From: Glandiceps talaboti
Taxonomy: Eukaryota > Hemichordata > Enteropneusta > Spengelidae
Assembly: GCF_964340395.1 (NCBI RefSeq)
Contig: NC_135556.1
Coordinates: 11,471,410-11,535,409, forward strand
Direction: 5' to 3'
Length of the DNA stretch: 64,000 bases
Position numbers and translations under genes: made by a program
In this document: positions 28,274 to 41,256 of the stretch, piece by piece
How the letters are laid out: the number at the start of each line of letters is the position of its first letter
Numbering within the stretch: position 1 is the first letter of the stretch
The notes under the pieces: generated by a model
What the model was told of the DNA's origin: nothing
What the model saw: the letters and a program-made list of their open reading frames with translations, nothing else
Database searches by the model: none

Positions 28274-29240
28274 TAGCACAACTGTACAATGTACTGTTTT
28301 GAAAATATTTATTCGCATGGTGAGCATGCTAGGTATACATGTTCATTTGGTGAACCACACTTTCTTGACCCCAAAGACTGTATTATGTATGTAGCACAGA
28401 ATGAACCTGTTTAATCATAGAGAGTATTTTTAAAACAGTGTTTCCAAGCAACCTTAAACAGAGGGTAATCTTCATGCAATTGACATTGACATGTGAAGTA
28501 GCCCATAAAAGATTTAATGATTTTATTGCATCTATAAAACTATAACTTTTCATTTTGCATGAGTTTCACACCCAGAATCACATTTGTTGATGCAAAATGC
28601 ACATCTGTGATGCAATCATTTTGATTTTGTCCAAATGTTTTTGAAGAAAATCTGCAAGAATAACACTTTCAGAAACATCTCCCCAAGTTTCAGTCTCACT
28701 GACCAAGTTCTTTTTTAGATATAAGTTTTTGACCAAAAATGAACATTTTCCCACCTAATTTGCATATCACTCATGAAATCATAGTATGCTTAGTATTTCT
28801 TTGTCTATACACCCACAGATGCATCCCTGTTAAATTTCAGCCCAATCTGCTGAGTAGTTTTGGAATTATAGCGTTTTGACCAAAAAGACACATTTTTAGC
28901 CCTAATTTGCATATTACTGAGGGAATCATCATAATCTTAATTTACTCACCCCTAAGAATGTCCCCACCAAATTTCATGCCAATCTGCGTTGTAGTTTTGG
29001 AGTTTAAGTTTTTAGACCAAAAATCACATTTTTTGACCCAAAACCCATATCTGTGATACTATCATTTTCATTTGAACAATTTCCCAACTAGATACCAGAA
29101 GTAACATGACCACCAAATATCAAAGCCATCGGTCCAGCAGTTTTTTGACTTTAAGTTGTTTACAGACACACACAGACATACAGACAGACAGACACTTTGC
29201 CATCCCTATAGCACTACTGAACCTCAGTTCAGTTGTGCTA
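28274..29240. mobile_element. Nested TAGCACAACTG-ended element, copy 2
   Basis: The left end TAGCACAACTGTAC (28274) and right end CAGTTGTGCTA (29230-29240) match the element at 13191-14245, including internal TTTGCATATCACT units and a (CAGA)n tract near 29165-29195. It lies inside the giant transposon and ends 4 bp before the stop codon of the DUF4806-like gene, so it forms most of that gene's 3' UTR. Confidence 0.75.
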
Positions 29241-29244
29241 AAAA

Positions 29245-30731
29245 TCACTCTTGTTCATCATCACTTGAGTCAAGGTTCAGGTTAAGAGCCTTGAACTTCC
29301 TTGCTTGCTCTCTATCTCTTTCTGCAAATAAAGAAGTAAAATTTTAGGCAGTCATGTTTTGTTGATTTTAAATCATAGGTGTTTTCTCAGACTCCAGCAT
29401 GTGAGTCAAAATTAAGTCATTTACACATGTAAACTGCCAGATACTGAAAAAAGATAAAATTATTACCAATATTTTTAACTGTTACAGCATATCTTCATGG
29501 CTGACAAGGTAAAAATTAAATGTTTCTATGTCAAACACTTCACGAGACCTTCAATTATAGTTTCAATAGTAAAACATGAATTTCCTGAAAGCAGGGACAA
29601 CATTTTGGAGGCTGGTTTCAACACACTTCCTCTTTCACAGTTACAACTTACAAAGTGACAAGTCAACTGATTGGAAAAATATATATGCACCATAAAGAAA
29701 TGAGTATTTTGAAGTCAGGCTGACATCTGTGATCTTGATTTAGTTCACTGAGGTCATGAATATTTTTTGATATGACACTATAATTGTACCTTTTTGCTTT
29801 TCTGCCCTCTTTTTTCGACCCCCATCCCGGTCGCTGGCATACTTCAGCCAGTTCTTGATGGCTGCCTCACAGTCAGCCTCCTTTACATTAGACTGTTTGG
29901 CTGCATCTGGAATGGCAAATGTTGCATGAGATTTCGATTCATTACTGATTTTTTTTTTTTTTTTATTTCTTTGATCCCTGGCTAGTGCCACTTTTTTGAG
30001 ACATATCATAATTTGGATGGTATAATTTTTATGAATATCACTCTAAAAGCTTTTGTCAAATTATTTGGCACCATGAGAGAATATAGAAGTCCATCACTTG
30101 TGCCTCTTACAATCCTGGGGTTAATTAGGATTATTTATAATGTACTGCATTACTCTGGTATACTCATTTCATTACCTTGGTTAATAAACTAATAAAGTAA
30201 AACTGAATATCAATGTGAGCAGCACTGTGAAAAATAAATAATAATACAGAATTCGCCTTGCAGAGACATTATCCCTCTGTTAGGATACATGCAAAATCTT
30301 AATTGAGAAATTACCTTTGATAATTGTTGCAATACTCAGTTGTGAAAGGGCATGTTTTTTTAGTTTCCCTTTTCCCAGCCAGTTGTAGATCGTGGATAAT
30401 GATTGAGAGAACATGGCCACCATTATCCTCTCCACCACATCCTTGGAAGAAACACCTCCCAAGGTACTGAGATGGCGTACCTGGAATATATAATTGAAAG
30501 AGTGTACAGGAAACATATAAGTAGCAGAAGACTTTAACCATGTTATCATGTTATCATAACACTGCAGGGTTGCAGAAGACTTTAACCATGTTATCATAAC
30601 ATTGCAGGGTTAAGTTTTATGTTGGAAATACCCCAGTATATAATTTTTTTCATTTATTTGTTGATTTATATATTTATTTTTATAGCAGTACGGTGATAAA
30701 GAGGTCCATTCATTTATTCAAAAAATGCAAG

Positions 30732-30827
<96 letters not shown>

Positions 30828-33800
30828 TATATACTTAATTTAGTCCCAGACAAGAGGGGGAGGGGGGGGGGGGTTTAGGGCTGGGGTAAAAGATAAGCCG
30901 ACATAAACTATTTTGAATGTGAATGGTTCAACCGACTTTAGGACGTCCTCGGTGTTTGACTTCAGCATAGAAGCACTGAACACGCACACACAACCCATTC
31001 TGTATCATTCAATTTCTACGTCCCTAAAGTAACCCCTTCCTACCATACCCTACGGTGTTGTCCACTCCAAAGGGCACTTTCATGAACATCGATATTAAGT
31101 ATGTGTTCTTTTCGACTGTTCTCCCTGGTCGTCTTGATCTATTCTGTATAATTTGTTCATTATTTTCTTCACTTGAGTTTCTAAGTTTATTAAAATGGCC
31201 CTGGTTTACAAAGTTCAACCTTCTTGAGCAACAAATGTAGGAATGGTAGAAAGAGAGAGAATATGGCTTGTTTGATGGTTTGAGTGGAGTGAGGGCACTT
31301 TGGCTTTGGATCAAAAGCCTTACCACCTTTCGTGTATGAACCCGAACTAACTCCAAGCCGTGATTTGTTTTGGCTTAACAGATTAATCCTTATGTCGGCC
31401 CTGGGCCACTTTGGTTTTGAGTGTGAACGAGGTATAAGTAAAAAACAAAAACCCAGAGTACGACTACGTTCACACTCAAATCCAAAAGTGGCCCAGGGCC
31501 GACATAAGGATTAGCCTGATAAGCCAAAAAATGTTACGACTCGACTTACATTCATGAAAGGTTTTTGCGTTTGACCCGACCTAACATTCCAAAGTCATAG
31601 CACCCTCATTCCAACGTAATGGCGGCCGTCGGACAACCACAAGCAAGGTTGTTCTCTCTCTTTCTTTTATTCTTACGCTTTTTACACTCAAGAAGGTCGA
31701 ACTCTGTTAAACAGGTCATTTCGCTAGATTCAGAAACTTCAGTGAAGAAAATGACGGACAGATTACATTAAACAGGTCAAGACGAGCGCGATATCAACGA
31801 CAAAGGAGGAGAACAGTTGAAACAAACACATAACCTTGTGGATGTTCATGAACGTGCCTTCAACCATAACAGTGAATCACACCCTTTCGAGTTGACAATG
31901 CAGCAGGGTCTGGTGGGAAGAGGTTGCTTTAGCAACTTGGAATGACTTTTAAGTTGGGTTTAGGTCAGGTTAACCATGCACACTCAACTTATGTTATGTC
32001 GACTTAACTTTAAGTCGGTTTGAGACCGGGCCTAAACCCACCCTTTGTCTGGGACTAAATTAAGTCGGCCCTGGGCTGACATAGTGCGTTCACATTAGAA
32101 ATGTTTAAGTTGACTTAAAGTTAAGTAGGCCCGACACCGGTTTAACTGCCTAAGTGTGAACGTAGTATACACCTACCACCAAAGCAAGATATCTATAGTT
32201 AACTTGATAAACACTGCAAAGCACAGCAGGTATAAAAGGGGAAATATTTACATTACTTGGTATGACAGATAAGCACACATACCACACACACTTTTGCCAG
32301 TGCAGATAAAATTCTATGATATCCCACGCCCAAGAACCATGGCTTCCACCAATTATGGGAATTCCAATAATGGTTACATGATAATAATTTAGATGCACAT
32401 AGTATGTGGCAACAACACAGAAAGCAGTCTTCTTAAAGTTAAGCACAATGATCCTAAGTACAATACCTGGAACCCTTAACCAAGATACATACCTAGTACT
32501 AGTATATCACTTAAAAAACCTTCTGAAAGGAATTCAGGAGTCCTTTAATTATAGTGATAGCCAGTCTGGATCACTAGGGATTTGAAGCCTTTTGATCAAA
32601 ACATGTTTAATAGTCACGTAAAAATTAAAAAGAAAAGTTAACATTAAAAATCTTAAGCATTTCTAAACAGGTTTTCATTGGAATAAATTTCTGCCCAATC
32701 TGATTAAAATCCGATGTGGTGAAAGCGGCTAGATGTACTTATTTACCTCTATTCATCGTGTTGTGTCGTTTGTTTTGTTCGGAGTGATCGCCGCCTTCCC
32801 ACATCTGAACCGGTGTAATCTACAATCCCGTTTAAATCTCGCGCTTTTGAATAGCCAATTAGGACGAGTGTTACGTTGGCAGCTTCAAACACTGGAGAAA
32901 TTGATGGATGTTTTGCAAACAGCAGGACACCACTTCCCATTAAAGGCCATTCCAAAGATTAGATCGGATGAAGTAACCATTTTCACTGGGTCGCAACATT
33001 GCAATTCAAATTGTAAAACATTTAACTGTCTCTGCAAAACATAGTTTCAACTAGAAATTGTATTTACCAGTTCTCATGCGTTTTAGCCTTCAAGTTGTTT
33101 ATGTCGAGTCTATATATTCGCACGCTTCCGTAATTTATACAATTTGATTTTGACTGTGACATCGCACCGCGACAGTGATGAACACGTTGACCACGCCTTT
33201 GACATAAATGTTTCAACTATCATCTACAAACATCTACAAATCCGTTTGGAATTACTAAACTATTGCTGAATAATTATTTCAGGCGACCGAACTTTTGATT
33301 TTCACGTTAATAGAAGGATTGAATCAACATCAGTCGAACGAGCAACTTGTTGCTAGTGTCGAAATAAACATTCGCAATACCACGCTATCTACGACAATTT
33401 AGTCCAAGTTTAGAGGTCACTTCACGTCATGTCAAACATGTGACATCTCATCGGTAATTTCCGGATTTACATTCGTATTAGTTTCACGTTATACCCCAAC
33501 ATGGCCTAACTTAGAACCTTCGTGTAGGTGGATTTTGGCAACTTCCTCCCCACATAGACTATTCAAATCAATTATCATGAAGGTACGTCCTTTAAAAGTT
33601 GCGACTACGATTGAACGATCGGCTCTGATCATGTGCACGTACCTACTGTGCCTTCGTTAACTTTCGTTGACAGACAAGATCACATGACGTTATAATTACC
33701 TACGTATATGTAGTGGAGTGCCGTATTCAATTGTGTACTATGAATCGCATCGTGTCTAAACAGCTACCCGTCTAGTCTAGAATTTGGCATTAGGTAATCC

Positions 33801-36800
33801 TAAAACTTAAAGCTATATAGGACGTTTTAAAAACCAAGAGTTGTCGTACAAGTAAATCCTAGTCGCACGAAATTGGTTGACACGTGCGTTCGTCACGTAC
33901 CATCATTTATAGTTGTGATGACCGAACAAACAGAAAAACAGTCTCTTGAATTCAGGAACTTCTGTTTAGGTGTGGGTGAATAGTAAAATCATGTTTTCGT
34001 AGCATTCATGTGGTTGTTTTTGTCATTCATTAATTGTACACCACTCCCTTGTCAGCTGGGTTACTTGGCCATACGGTTATTTTAGAACAACATGCATCTC
34101 ACTCCGTGTATTATGTCGGCAAAGTTTCTGACTGTCATTTTCAAGAGTAGTAAAATAGCATTGCCTCTTTTGATTCCATCTTACATATTCTTAGTATGAA
34201 TTAAATATCCCTGTAGGCTGTAGTGATTTTGACGCACGCGAAAAACGACAATCTTACCCCCCCCCCCCTTCAAGGAATTACGTTTGTATAATAAAATAAA
34301 ATGTATGAAAACCATGTATAATAAAATAAGTAGTTGACTCGCTCATACACACATGGTGCCATTTCCTTCAAGTCGAAAGTCTACCTCAGGATCAAATACA
34401 CATGATGCTACAAAGAGTAACTACGGCCCGGCTGGGTGCCTACTAAAGGCTTCACTGTGTATATGACAAGAATCCCCCTGCCTGTTAGACTAAACATGAT
34501 AACTTTAATTTGACGATGCGTCGGTGGTGGCAACTGTATCTCTAAATGATTTTGAAAGAAATGTGCTGATTGGTTGAAAAATCCTTACAATATTGTCCAC
34601 GTTCAATGGGATTGTAGATTACACCGGTTCAGATGTGGGAAGGCGGCGATCACTCCGAACAAAACAAACGACACAACACGATGAATAGAGGTAAATAAGT
34701 TCATCTAGCCGCTTTCACCACATCGGATTTTAATCAGATTGATTTCTGCCCTGCTAATACATTCAATAACCTATGCTCTTGCATTAAGAGCATTAAGACA
34801 GTAACGCAATATCTAATATTTTTATCTCCATTCTAACTTAAGCTGTAAATCTGTTTCTGAAAATTATCCCTGAAAACTAAATGATCCAAAATGTTCAAAT
34901 GCATCAACTTACTAGTCGCTTTGATTTTTCTTTATCTTGGAGGGTCTCCTCCACAGCAGTCACATCGGCTTCTGATTCCATCGGAAGACGGAAGTCCTCA
35001 CTGATGTCAATGTCTACATTGACCTGTTGCTGCTGCCTCACCTTAAGGGACTTTAGCAGCAGAGTATTCTGCTTGACCTGCTGCCTAATCTCACTGAGCA
35101 CCAGCAGTACTGTTTTCAAAGTTCTACAAGGAAAATATTTTAAGTTACACCACCTTAATCAAAATATATCAGGTTATATCATCTACGGCCAAAAAAGATC
35201 ACTTAGCCTTGTTAAAGGTTATTAAGGATATACATGTAGACTACAACTAATAAGAACTGCAGACTGTTATGGTTCAGTTGAAAATAAAAACATGTTATAT
35301 ATACCCAATAAACTATATATTATCTTGAAGCTTTGGATCTCCTCTATTCACTTCTGTATTGAATATGTTTAATTAAAAAGTGAAAGTGGTCAGTGTGAAT
35401 GGGAGAAAATCAAAGGTGGTCGAATATCTTATCATCTTTTATTTACACAATACAGAGAGCACCTGAAAATGAAACATATACCACTCAATTCATGCTGCAC
35501 AGGCCCAAAAAACCGTGTCTCTGATTTTTGTTTACACTCTCCGTTTTTACTGTACATCATTTTATTCCAGACACCCAATGTAAACAAACTTGTTTTTATC
35601 ATAGCTTATCAACCAGGTCAGTAAAACAAAATCCCAGACACAGTTTTGGGGGCAGTGGCAGGCCAGATCGAAATTATTTTCACGAGTGATGTGGTTTCTT
35701 CACTCGTGAAAATAATTTCGATCTGGCCTGCCTGCCACTTGGAGGCTGTGGGGTTCTGTCATATTCTTTACATTGAAAACTCCAAATAAAAGTCTTGAGG
35801 CAGCAGATTTATGAAGGGATGGGCCAGGACAATACACAAAGGATGAATTTAGTCTGGTCTTTCATTATCTTTTCTTAATGTTAAACCTTTTTGCAGCTGC
35901 AGACCCTGTTTGTGCCTCAAGAGCTCCCTGTAATGTGGCAGATAGTTTTGCAATAGCAAATTTGTAAAGAGAAATGGTAAGGGGTTGGTTACTGGACCAG
36001 TTGAGAATAAAATTTCTCAATATGCTGATGATACTAATTTTCCTATTCAACCTACACTTGGTTCACTTAATGCTTTGATTGATATTCTAGACAAGTTTTC
36101 TTCGATCTCAGGGCTAAAGCCTAATTATAAAAAGTGTAAAGTATTGCGTGTTGGTTCATTAAAGTATAGTAATTTCAAAATAAATACAACACATCCCCTA
36201 GAATGGACTGATGGGGCAGTAGATGTCTTGGGTGTACATATCCCTGTTGATTTATCATATTTAATCGATGTAAATTTTTACTCTCGGCTTGAAAAGGCGA
36301 GGAAAATATTGCAGCCATGGCAGGGCCGGGGTCTAACCCTATACGAGAAAGTGTCTCTCATAAAATCTTTGGTTGTTTCACAGTTTACATATTTGTTTGT
36401 CTCTTCCATCTCCAACGCTTAATTTTTTTAAAGATTACAACTCCTTGGTTTTTAAATTTCTTTGGGAAGGTAAGCGAGAATGGATAAGGAGAAATAGTAT
36501 ATATAAAGAGTACGAAAATGGCGGTCTTAATCTGACTAACCTTGAAGTTTTTAATAAATCTTTGAAAGCTTCATGGTTCCTTAGAATTATAAAAAATGAT
36601 AGTTTATTTTGTAGTAAATGGTATAACTCAATTCTTGATGAGATGGGAGACCCCTTTTTAAAGTATGCTAATCTTGACAGCCAAGACTATAATACCCTTA
36701 ACCGTGTCCACTCAGTTTTTTTAAAGGAAATTATTTTATCATGGCTGCAATATAATCATACATCTGTTAATAACTTTAGAGACATTTGTTGTCAATAAAT

Positions 36801-38377
36801 AAAAATTTAAAAAAAAGAAAGAAGAGAAATGATAAATTATTGATGGAGTTTTATTATACTGAGCTAAAAGATACCCACCACCTAAATGCATAAACATCAT
36901 ATTGTTGCAGTATTTATACATAGTAAGTATTAAATGTAACTAATAATTGTAATCTTACTTACCTTTCTGTTGAATCTGTTGGATATTGATCTTGTCCAAA
37001 ACCATCATTCAGCCTCTCATCCATATCAAGAGTCCTGTCAATTGAAAGTTTTTTTATTGTTTAGTTGTAGGATTTTTTTTCATAAGACATTTCTGTTCAT
37101 ATACAAGTAATAGTCATTCAACTGTATGCAAAATTGACAGACTGTGATACACTCTTAGAAAAAATAACCTTGGTCTAAAACCTCTATCAAAGAAATATAA
37201 TATCCCTATGGGTGTGCGAAATACTAACAATATTATGGACAAATATACAGACATAAGTGGCCAAGCATAAAGATGGTGCACACACATGATACTTGTTTGC
37301 TACAATGATGCAGTTTCATTCAAGACTTGCTGACAATATATGTTATTAGCTTTGTTTTCCTTTCCATACCTTGGAGGGAGGGGAGACAGTGACCTGGAAG
37401 ACCCAGGAGTTGGTGGTGGAGACCTTCCATTGCAGATGTTGCTGGTACTGTTGGTCACCTCTTTGTTCGAGTTTGCTCTTTCTTTTCCAAAACTTGGAGG
37501 GAGGGGAGACATTGACCGGGAACACCCAGGACTTGGTGAAGGAGTCCTTCCCTTGCTGTTACTGTTGGCACTGCTGCCTTTCCCCCAGGAAGGTACCAGT
37601 GGCCTTGTTTTTTCGCTGCAAATTAAAAAAATCAGTATGAGGTAATGATGCTCTTTGCACATATTAACCCTTACAGTGCTGGATTATGGTGCTGATCCTG
37701 GACTACAACTTTTGTTCAAATATTTTTGTTGGAGCAAATCCTTGATAGGATTTGCTCCTACAAAAAAATATTTGAACAAAAGTTGTAGACTGGACCGGAT
37801 AAAAGTTGCCAAAGTCAATATTTCCATTGAAATTTGAAATAAATGAAAACATGTAAGGCATAAAAATGGTGAGAAATTCAAAATTAGGAATGGATATATA
37901 CGGGATATGAACTGTAAGGGTTAAAGTCCTCCATTCAAAATTAGGAATGGATATATACGGGATATGAACTGTAAGGGTTAAAGTCCTCCATTCAAAATTA
38001 GGAATGGATATATACGGGATATGAACTGTAAGGGTTAAAGTCCTCCATTCAAAATTAGGAATGGATATATACGGGATATGAACTGTAAGGGTATAAGTCC
38101 TCCATTCAAAATTAGGAATGGATATATACGGGATATGAACTGTAAGGGTTAAAGTCCTCCAGATCTGTTTGAAATGCAAAGGAATGTGAAATTTCTTCAA
38201 CCACACATATCCTTGAATAAATGCAAATTTTCACCCTTGATTTTTATGTGTTATATCTGCAGCATTTCATGATGTCTGATTTTCTAGCCAGTTCTTAATT
38301 TTGCAATACCAACGATGATAATTCAGAGGTATTTTTGGTTCTTTTAATTTCTTCCTATTTGAACTGCATTCTCTTTG

Positions 38378-38431
<54 letters not shown>

Positions 38432-41194
38432 TAACAATAATAACAATAACTTTGTGCATAAAATATTACATATATACATATAAGATACCCTACCAGGCGT
38501 GAAAGCTGTCTGTATGGCTTTCTTAATTCAGTGCCATGAATACATGGTATTTTTTTAATTATTTCATAAATACAGCCATATTCTCCACAGTGTGACGTAA
38601 TACAGGACAAAAAGAAACACCCGTATACCCCCTGTTCTACAGGAACTACTTTGAGAGTGCATATATTTCGCCGAGATATTTCGTAATACATGTACTCAAA
38701 TCACTGCCGGTACAGTGTAGTTTATGTTTTTCTTGCAAACAGTGGCATGTCGGCAATATTTTATTTAGATTGGGTAGAACATTATCAATGTTATAAAATT
38801 TTATTGAGTCTAGAAGTGCATAGGACATTCGTTTTGGCTGCCGGATTCAGTTGACGGTACGGAACCCAGCTGACGCAGTGACAGCACTGCACTGTAAATT
38901 TCTGATATGCGCTGTCGTTTAGATGTCAATATCTAATAATTTAGACCGAGAGTAATGATTCTACGAACTATCAATATAAATATCTCAAGAAATTTTCTTG
39001 TGACGTACTTGCGATGATTTGTTTGTAATCAAAACATCGGAAGTCGGAGACCAAACGAAAAGTGAGCAGCTGTATCAGCGCGAGACGGTCAGGTCATCAC
39101 ACTAATTTGTATATGACCTCATAATGTTTTTGTTTTTTCGCTGACACAAATATAGTTCGATAAAACATCCCAATTATAATTTGTGATCTAGTTTCAAAAA
39201 AATATTGTTATATTTATCGCTTTGTTTATGAGATAAATATATAATCCCATGGTACCCACGTTAGTGTTACGTCATAATTCTACTCGTAGGATGGGCAGAC
39301 TTTTATAAATTCTCGCCTACGGCTCGAGTTTATATCAGTCCGCCCATCCTAATCGTAGAATTATGACGTAACACTAACTTGGATATCATGGGATTATATA
39401 TAAATAGGTGTGCAAATACTGGGTTGATTTTACCTGTTTCCTGACACCTTGAACAGCTTTTGTTTTTTTCTTTCCTCCAAGTCTTTCCTACCGACTTCAT
39501 CATCACCCCCGTCACTGGAGTCGTGATCACTGGGAAAATGCTTTGGTCGTTTACGCCTGTTGAAACAAAAGTTTTGTATGTGAAAAGTAAATTATCATTC
39601 ACTAGGCTTGCGAAATCTGGATAAGATGAGGTCTTGTGGTGCAGGATGCCTATGTATTTGATTTAAAAAAAAGGCCAACCCAACTTTTCATTAGTAGAAA
39701 TGTGTAGAGGAAATTTTTCAAGGATTTTTTTTTTCATGCTTGCATCGATCTCTTTTATTTACTGGATCTATGATTCAACAAAGAAATCAAATTGACATGG
39801 CCCTAGTCAACACTTCATTTCAATTATTGTATATGATGCTCAACCTGTGCATCATTTTGTTTTCCCCTATGGGCATCACCTAATAATACTGTAACAATGT
39901 ACACATGTTGGTTGACTGACACTGAGAGCAATACGGTACGTTTGTTCCCTCAGGACTAGCCAGTCACACCAAAACAGTCTCGTTTCCTCCGAGGGCATAG
40001 CCCAAGGGGAAACAAGACTGTTTTGGTGTGACTGGCTAGTCCTGAGGGGAACAAACATACAACGTTGCATGAATAATGTCAGTCGACATGTGTTTTATAA
40101 CACACCAAACAAGAATCAGAAGTTTCGCTGCCAATACTGGTTGCGGCTGCAGACAAGAAAGCCATTGTTTACAAACAATTGTTGGGCTATGCAAATGTCG
40201 TCTGCATGCACACGCATGAGATGACGTTGTTACCAGGCAACAATCGATGGTCATGTTTCCCTTGGGGAACATTACCACGTACTTTTTGACTGGTACGTCA
40301 TTGATCGTGGAACAGCGCGATATGATTCTGATCACGTGGTGTGTCATTGACCAATAGCAATGCATATTAGATATGATCATGAGGACTGGATAGGATGACA
40401 TCTTGTGTTATAAGATAAGTTGTAGACTGCCTAAGATTCCTATGTTTGTGATAAGGCCCAGCTAAAAATTCATGATTGACATTTTTTGTACAATACATAA
40501 AGTTGGCTTTACAGCTCTATACCTCCGTCTTTGGTCCTCTTCAGAGGTGGCAAGGTCACTGAGGCCATCTTCTGCCTTTTTACAGGCCTTGCGTGCCCGC
40601 TCAAAGCTCTCTATATTGACAGGAAAGATACATATCATGTCTCAAAGAAGTCACAAAAAGGGTACTTCAGGAATATATTTCATAAATGTATATTATCAGT
40701 CTAAGAGTAAAATCTCCACACCAATTAAGATATGTCTCTTTCCTAATTTTTAGGGTTTTAATGTTTTCTCACATTATTGATTTAAAGATAACTTCTAACA
40801 GATAAAATGACAGAATAATCTTGGGATGGTCCAGTCATTGTCAGAGGGAGCACAGAAGACACCATCAACTTGAGAATAAACAGTTAGTTACTGCTGTCCT
40901 TCAGATGATCAAATACATAGCTAGTAATACATCCTTTACCTCTAACTCTAAATGTTCCAAATTTCAATAAAATACTGCAACTACTTATAACACACACCAA
41001 CCTGTTTCTTTTAAGAGCTGCACGTCATAGCTTTCCCAGCCTGGTTGGGAGGGTTCCAAGTTCATGATCATATTGGTAAACTTCAGGCCTTTGTGTGGTG
41101 GCCACCAACACTGTTTGAGGTCCTTGCCATAAAGCCAGGATCTTGGCACAACATCAACTGTGTTGTCAGTTGGAAAAAGGACGACTGCGTACAT
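29245..41194 (-). CDS. DUF4806-like accessory protein of the transposon, 9 exons, 430 codons
   Basis: Coding exons (minus strand, 5' to 3'): 41194-41002, 40610-40523, 39556-39434, 37615-37370, 37034-36963, 35123-34913, 30480-30315, 29906-29790, 29321-29245. Every intron is GT-AG and all eight junctions keep one frame to TGA at 29245-29247. The N-terminus (about 3-63) has a compact domain with VVPRSW and CWWPP motifs. It is followed by a charged and Ser/Pro-rich linker (about 94-240; RKRPK, then two repeats ending SPLPP). A helical stretch (about 243-280) comes next, then a DUF4806-like region (about 290-400; [42 protein letters not shown]), ending in [11 protein letters not shown] and an acidic tail. 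Proteins of this kind occur with animal CACTA transposases; the role is unknown, perhaps DNA binding or regulation. A 3' splice site precedes the ATG (exon from 41200), so further N-terminal sequence from an upstream exon is possible. Confidence 0.85.
30524..30611. repeat. Short direct duplication in intron
   Basis: GCAGAAGACTTTAACCATGT occurs twice about 48 bp apart, just upstream of the main DUF4806 exon. Confidence 0.8.
30737..30831. repeat. (AT)n microsatellite with AAAT interruptions
   Basis: AT dinucleotides broken by several TAAATAT steps, in the intron between the sixth and seventh exons of the DUF4806-like gene. Confidence 0.95.
30833..32170. mobile_element. Nested fold-back elements with ACTTAATTTAGTCCC ends
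   Basis: ACTTAATTTAGTCCCAGACA at 30833 is matched by its complement ending at 32065, giving a 1.23-kb inverted-repeat element. Inside is a tight hairpin with arms 31384-31429 and 31467-31513 (ATCCTTATGTCGGCCCTGGG and complement). Related GTCGACTTAAAGTTAAGT words continue to about 32170. No coding region is recognised. It lies wholly in an intron. Confidence 0.7.
32696..34741. mobile_element. MULE-like non-autonomous element, 134-bp TIRs, 9-bp TSD
   Basis: Arms 32696-32829 and 34608-34741 are inverted repeats of about 134 bp with roughly one mismatch, starting CAATCTGATTAAAATCCGAT. The 9-bp word ATTTCTGCC flanks both sides (32687-32695 and 34742-34750). Long TIRs with a 9-bp duplication are the hallmark of Mutator-like elements. 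No transposase is recognised in the 1.8-kb interior; an open frame at 32733-33044 begins inside the TIR and has no known motif. It lies in the intron between exons 6 and 7 of the DUF4806-like gene. Confidence 0.88.
35655..35738. repeat. Near-perfect 35-bp hairpin
   Basis: Arms 35655-35689 and 35701-35738 (CAGATCGAAATTATTTTCAC and complement) separated by an 11-nt loop; right arm has a 3-4-bp insertion. Intronic fold-back. Confidence 0.9.
35977..36821 (+). pseudogene. 5'-truncated LINE with frameshifted reverse transcriptase C-terminal part
   Basis: The plus strand encodes the end of a non-LTR retrotransposon reverse transcriptase. QYADDTNF near 36020 is the catalytic YADD box, followed by [12 protein letters not shown]. 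The frame shifts near 36405-36420 and resumes as [13 protein letters not shown] and [20 protein letters not shown], typical of L1/Tx1-like elements, to a stop at 36798. An A-rich tail follows. The 10-bp word AAGAGAAATG flanks both sides (35967-35976 and 36822-36831), a target-site duplication. The 5' truncation and frameshift make it inactive. It sits in the intron between exons 5 and 6 of the DUF4806-like gene, in the opposite orientation. Confidence 0.85.
37703..37788. repeat. Near-perfect 40-bp hairpin
   Basis: Arms 37703-37742 and 37748-37788 (CTACAACTTTTGTTCAAATA and complement), 5-nt loop, about 90 bp upstream of exon 4 of the DUF4806-like gene. Confidence 0.9.
37876..38160. repeat. 57-bp tandem repeat, five units
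   Basis: AAAATTAGGAATGGATATAT recurs at exact 57-bp steps (37880, 37937, 37994, 38051, 38108). Units are almost identical, so the expansion is recent. Because 57 is a multiple of three, long open frames appear on the minus strand; they are not supported as coding. Confidence 0.95.
38381..38429. repeat. (TAA)n microsatellite
   Basis: About 16 AAT/TAA units within an intron. Confidence 0.95.
39236..39401. mobile_element. Fold-back MITE
   Basis: Arms about 39240-39298 and 39340-39399 (GTTAGTGTTACGTCATAATT and complement), loop about 40 nt. Intronic, about 30 bp from exon 3 of the DUF4806-like gene. Confidence 0.85.
39901..40094. mobile_element. Fold-back MITE
   Basis: Arms about 39902-39992 and 40006-40093. 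The inner 55 bp are almost perfect (CCTCAGGACTAGCCAGTCAC and complement). Intronic, between exons 2 and 3 of the DUF4806-like gene. Confidence 0.88.
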
Positions 41195-41256
41195 GATAAC
41201 CTAAGACAAGAAATAGTACATGACTTTTTAGCTACATCAATATATATAATCCAGGG

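Noticed and set aside
32733-33044. 103-codon open frame in the MULE-like element
   Set aside because: It starts within the TIR and has no recognisable domain; treated as chance.
36373-36798. Second LINE frame as a separate gene
   Set aside because: It continues the reverse transcriptase C-terminal region in a shifted frame, so it is part of the same LINE pseudogene.
37703-38206. Minus-strand frame with repeated [15 protein letters not shown] units
   Set aside because: It comes from the 57-bp tandem array (divisible by three) within an intron; it has no acceptor in phase with the neighbouring exons.
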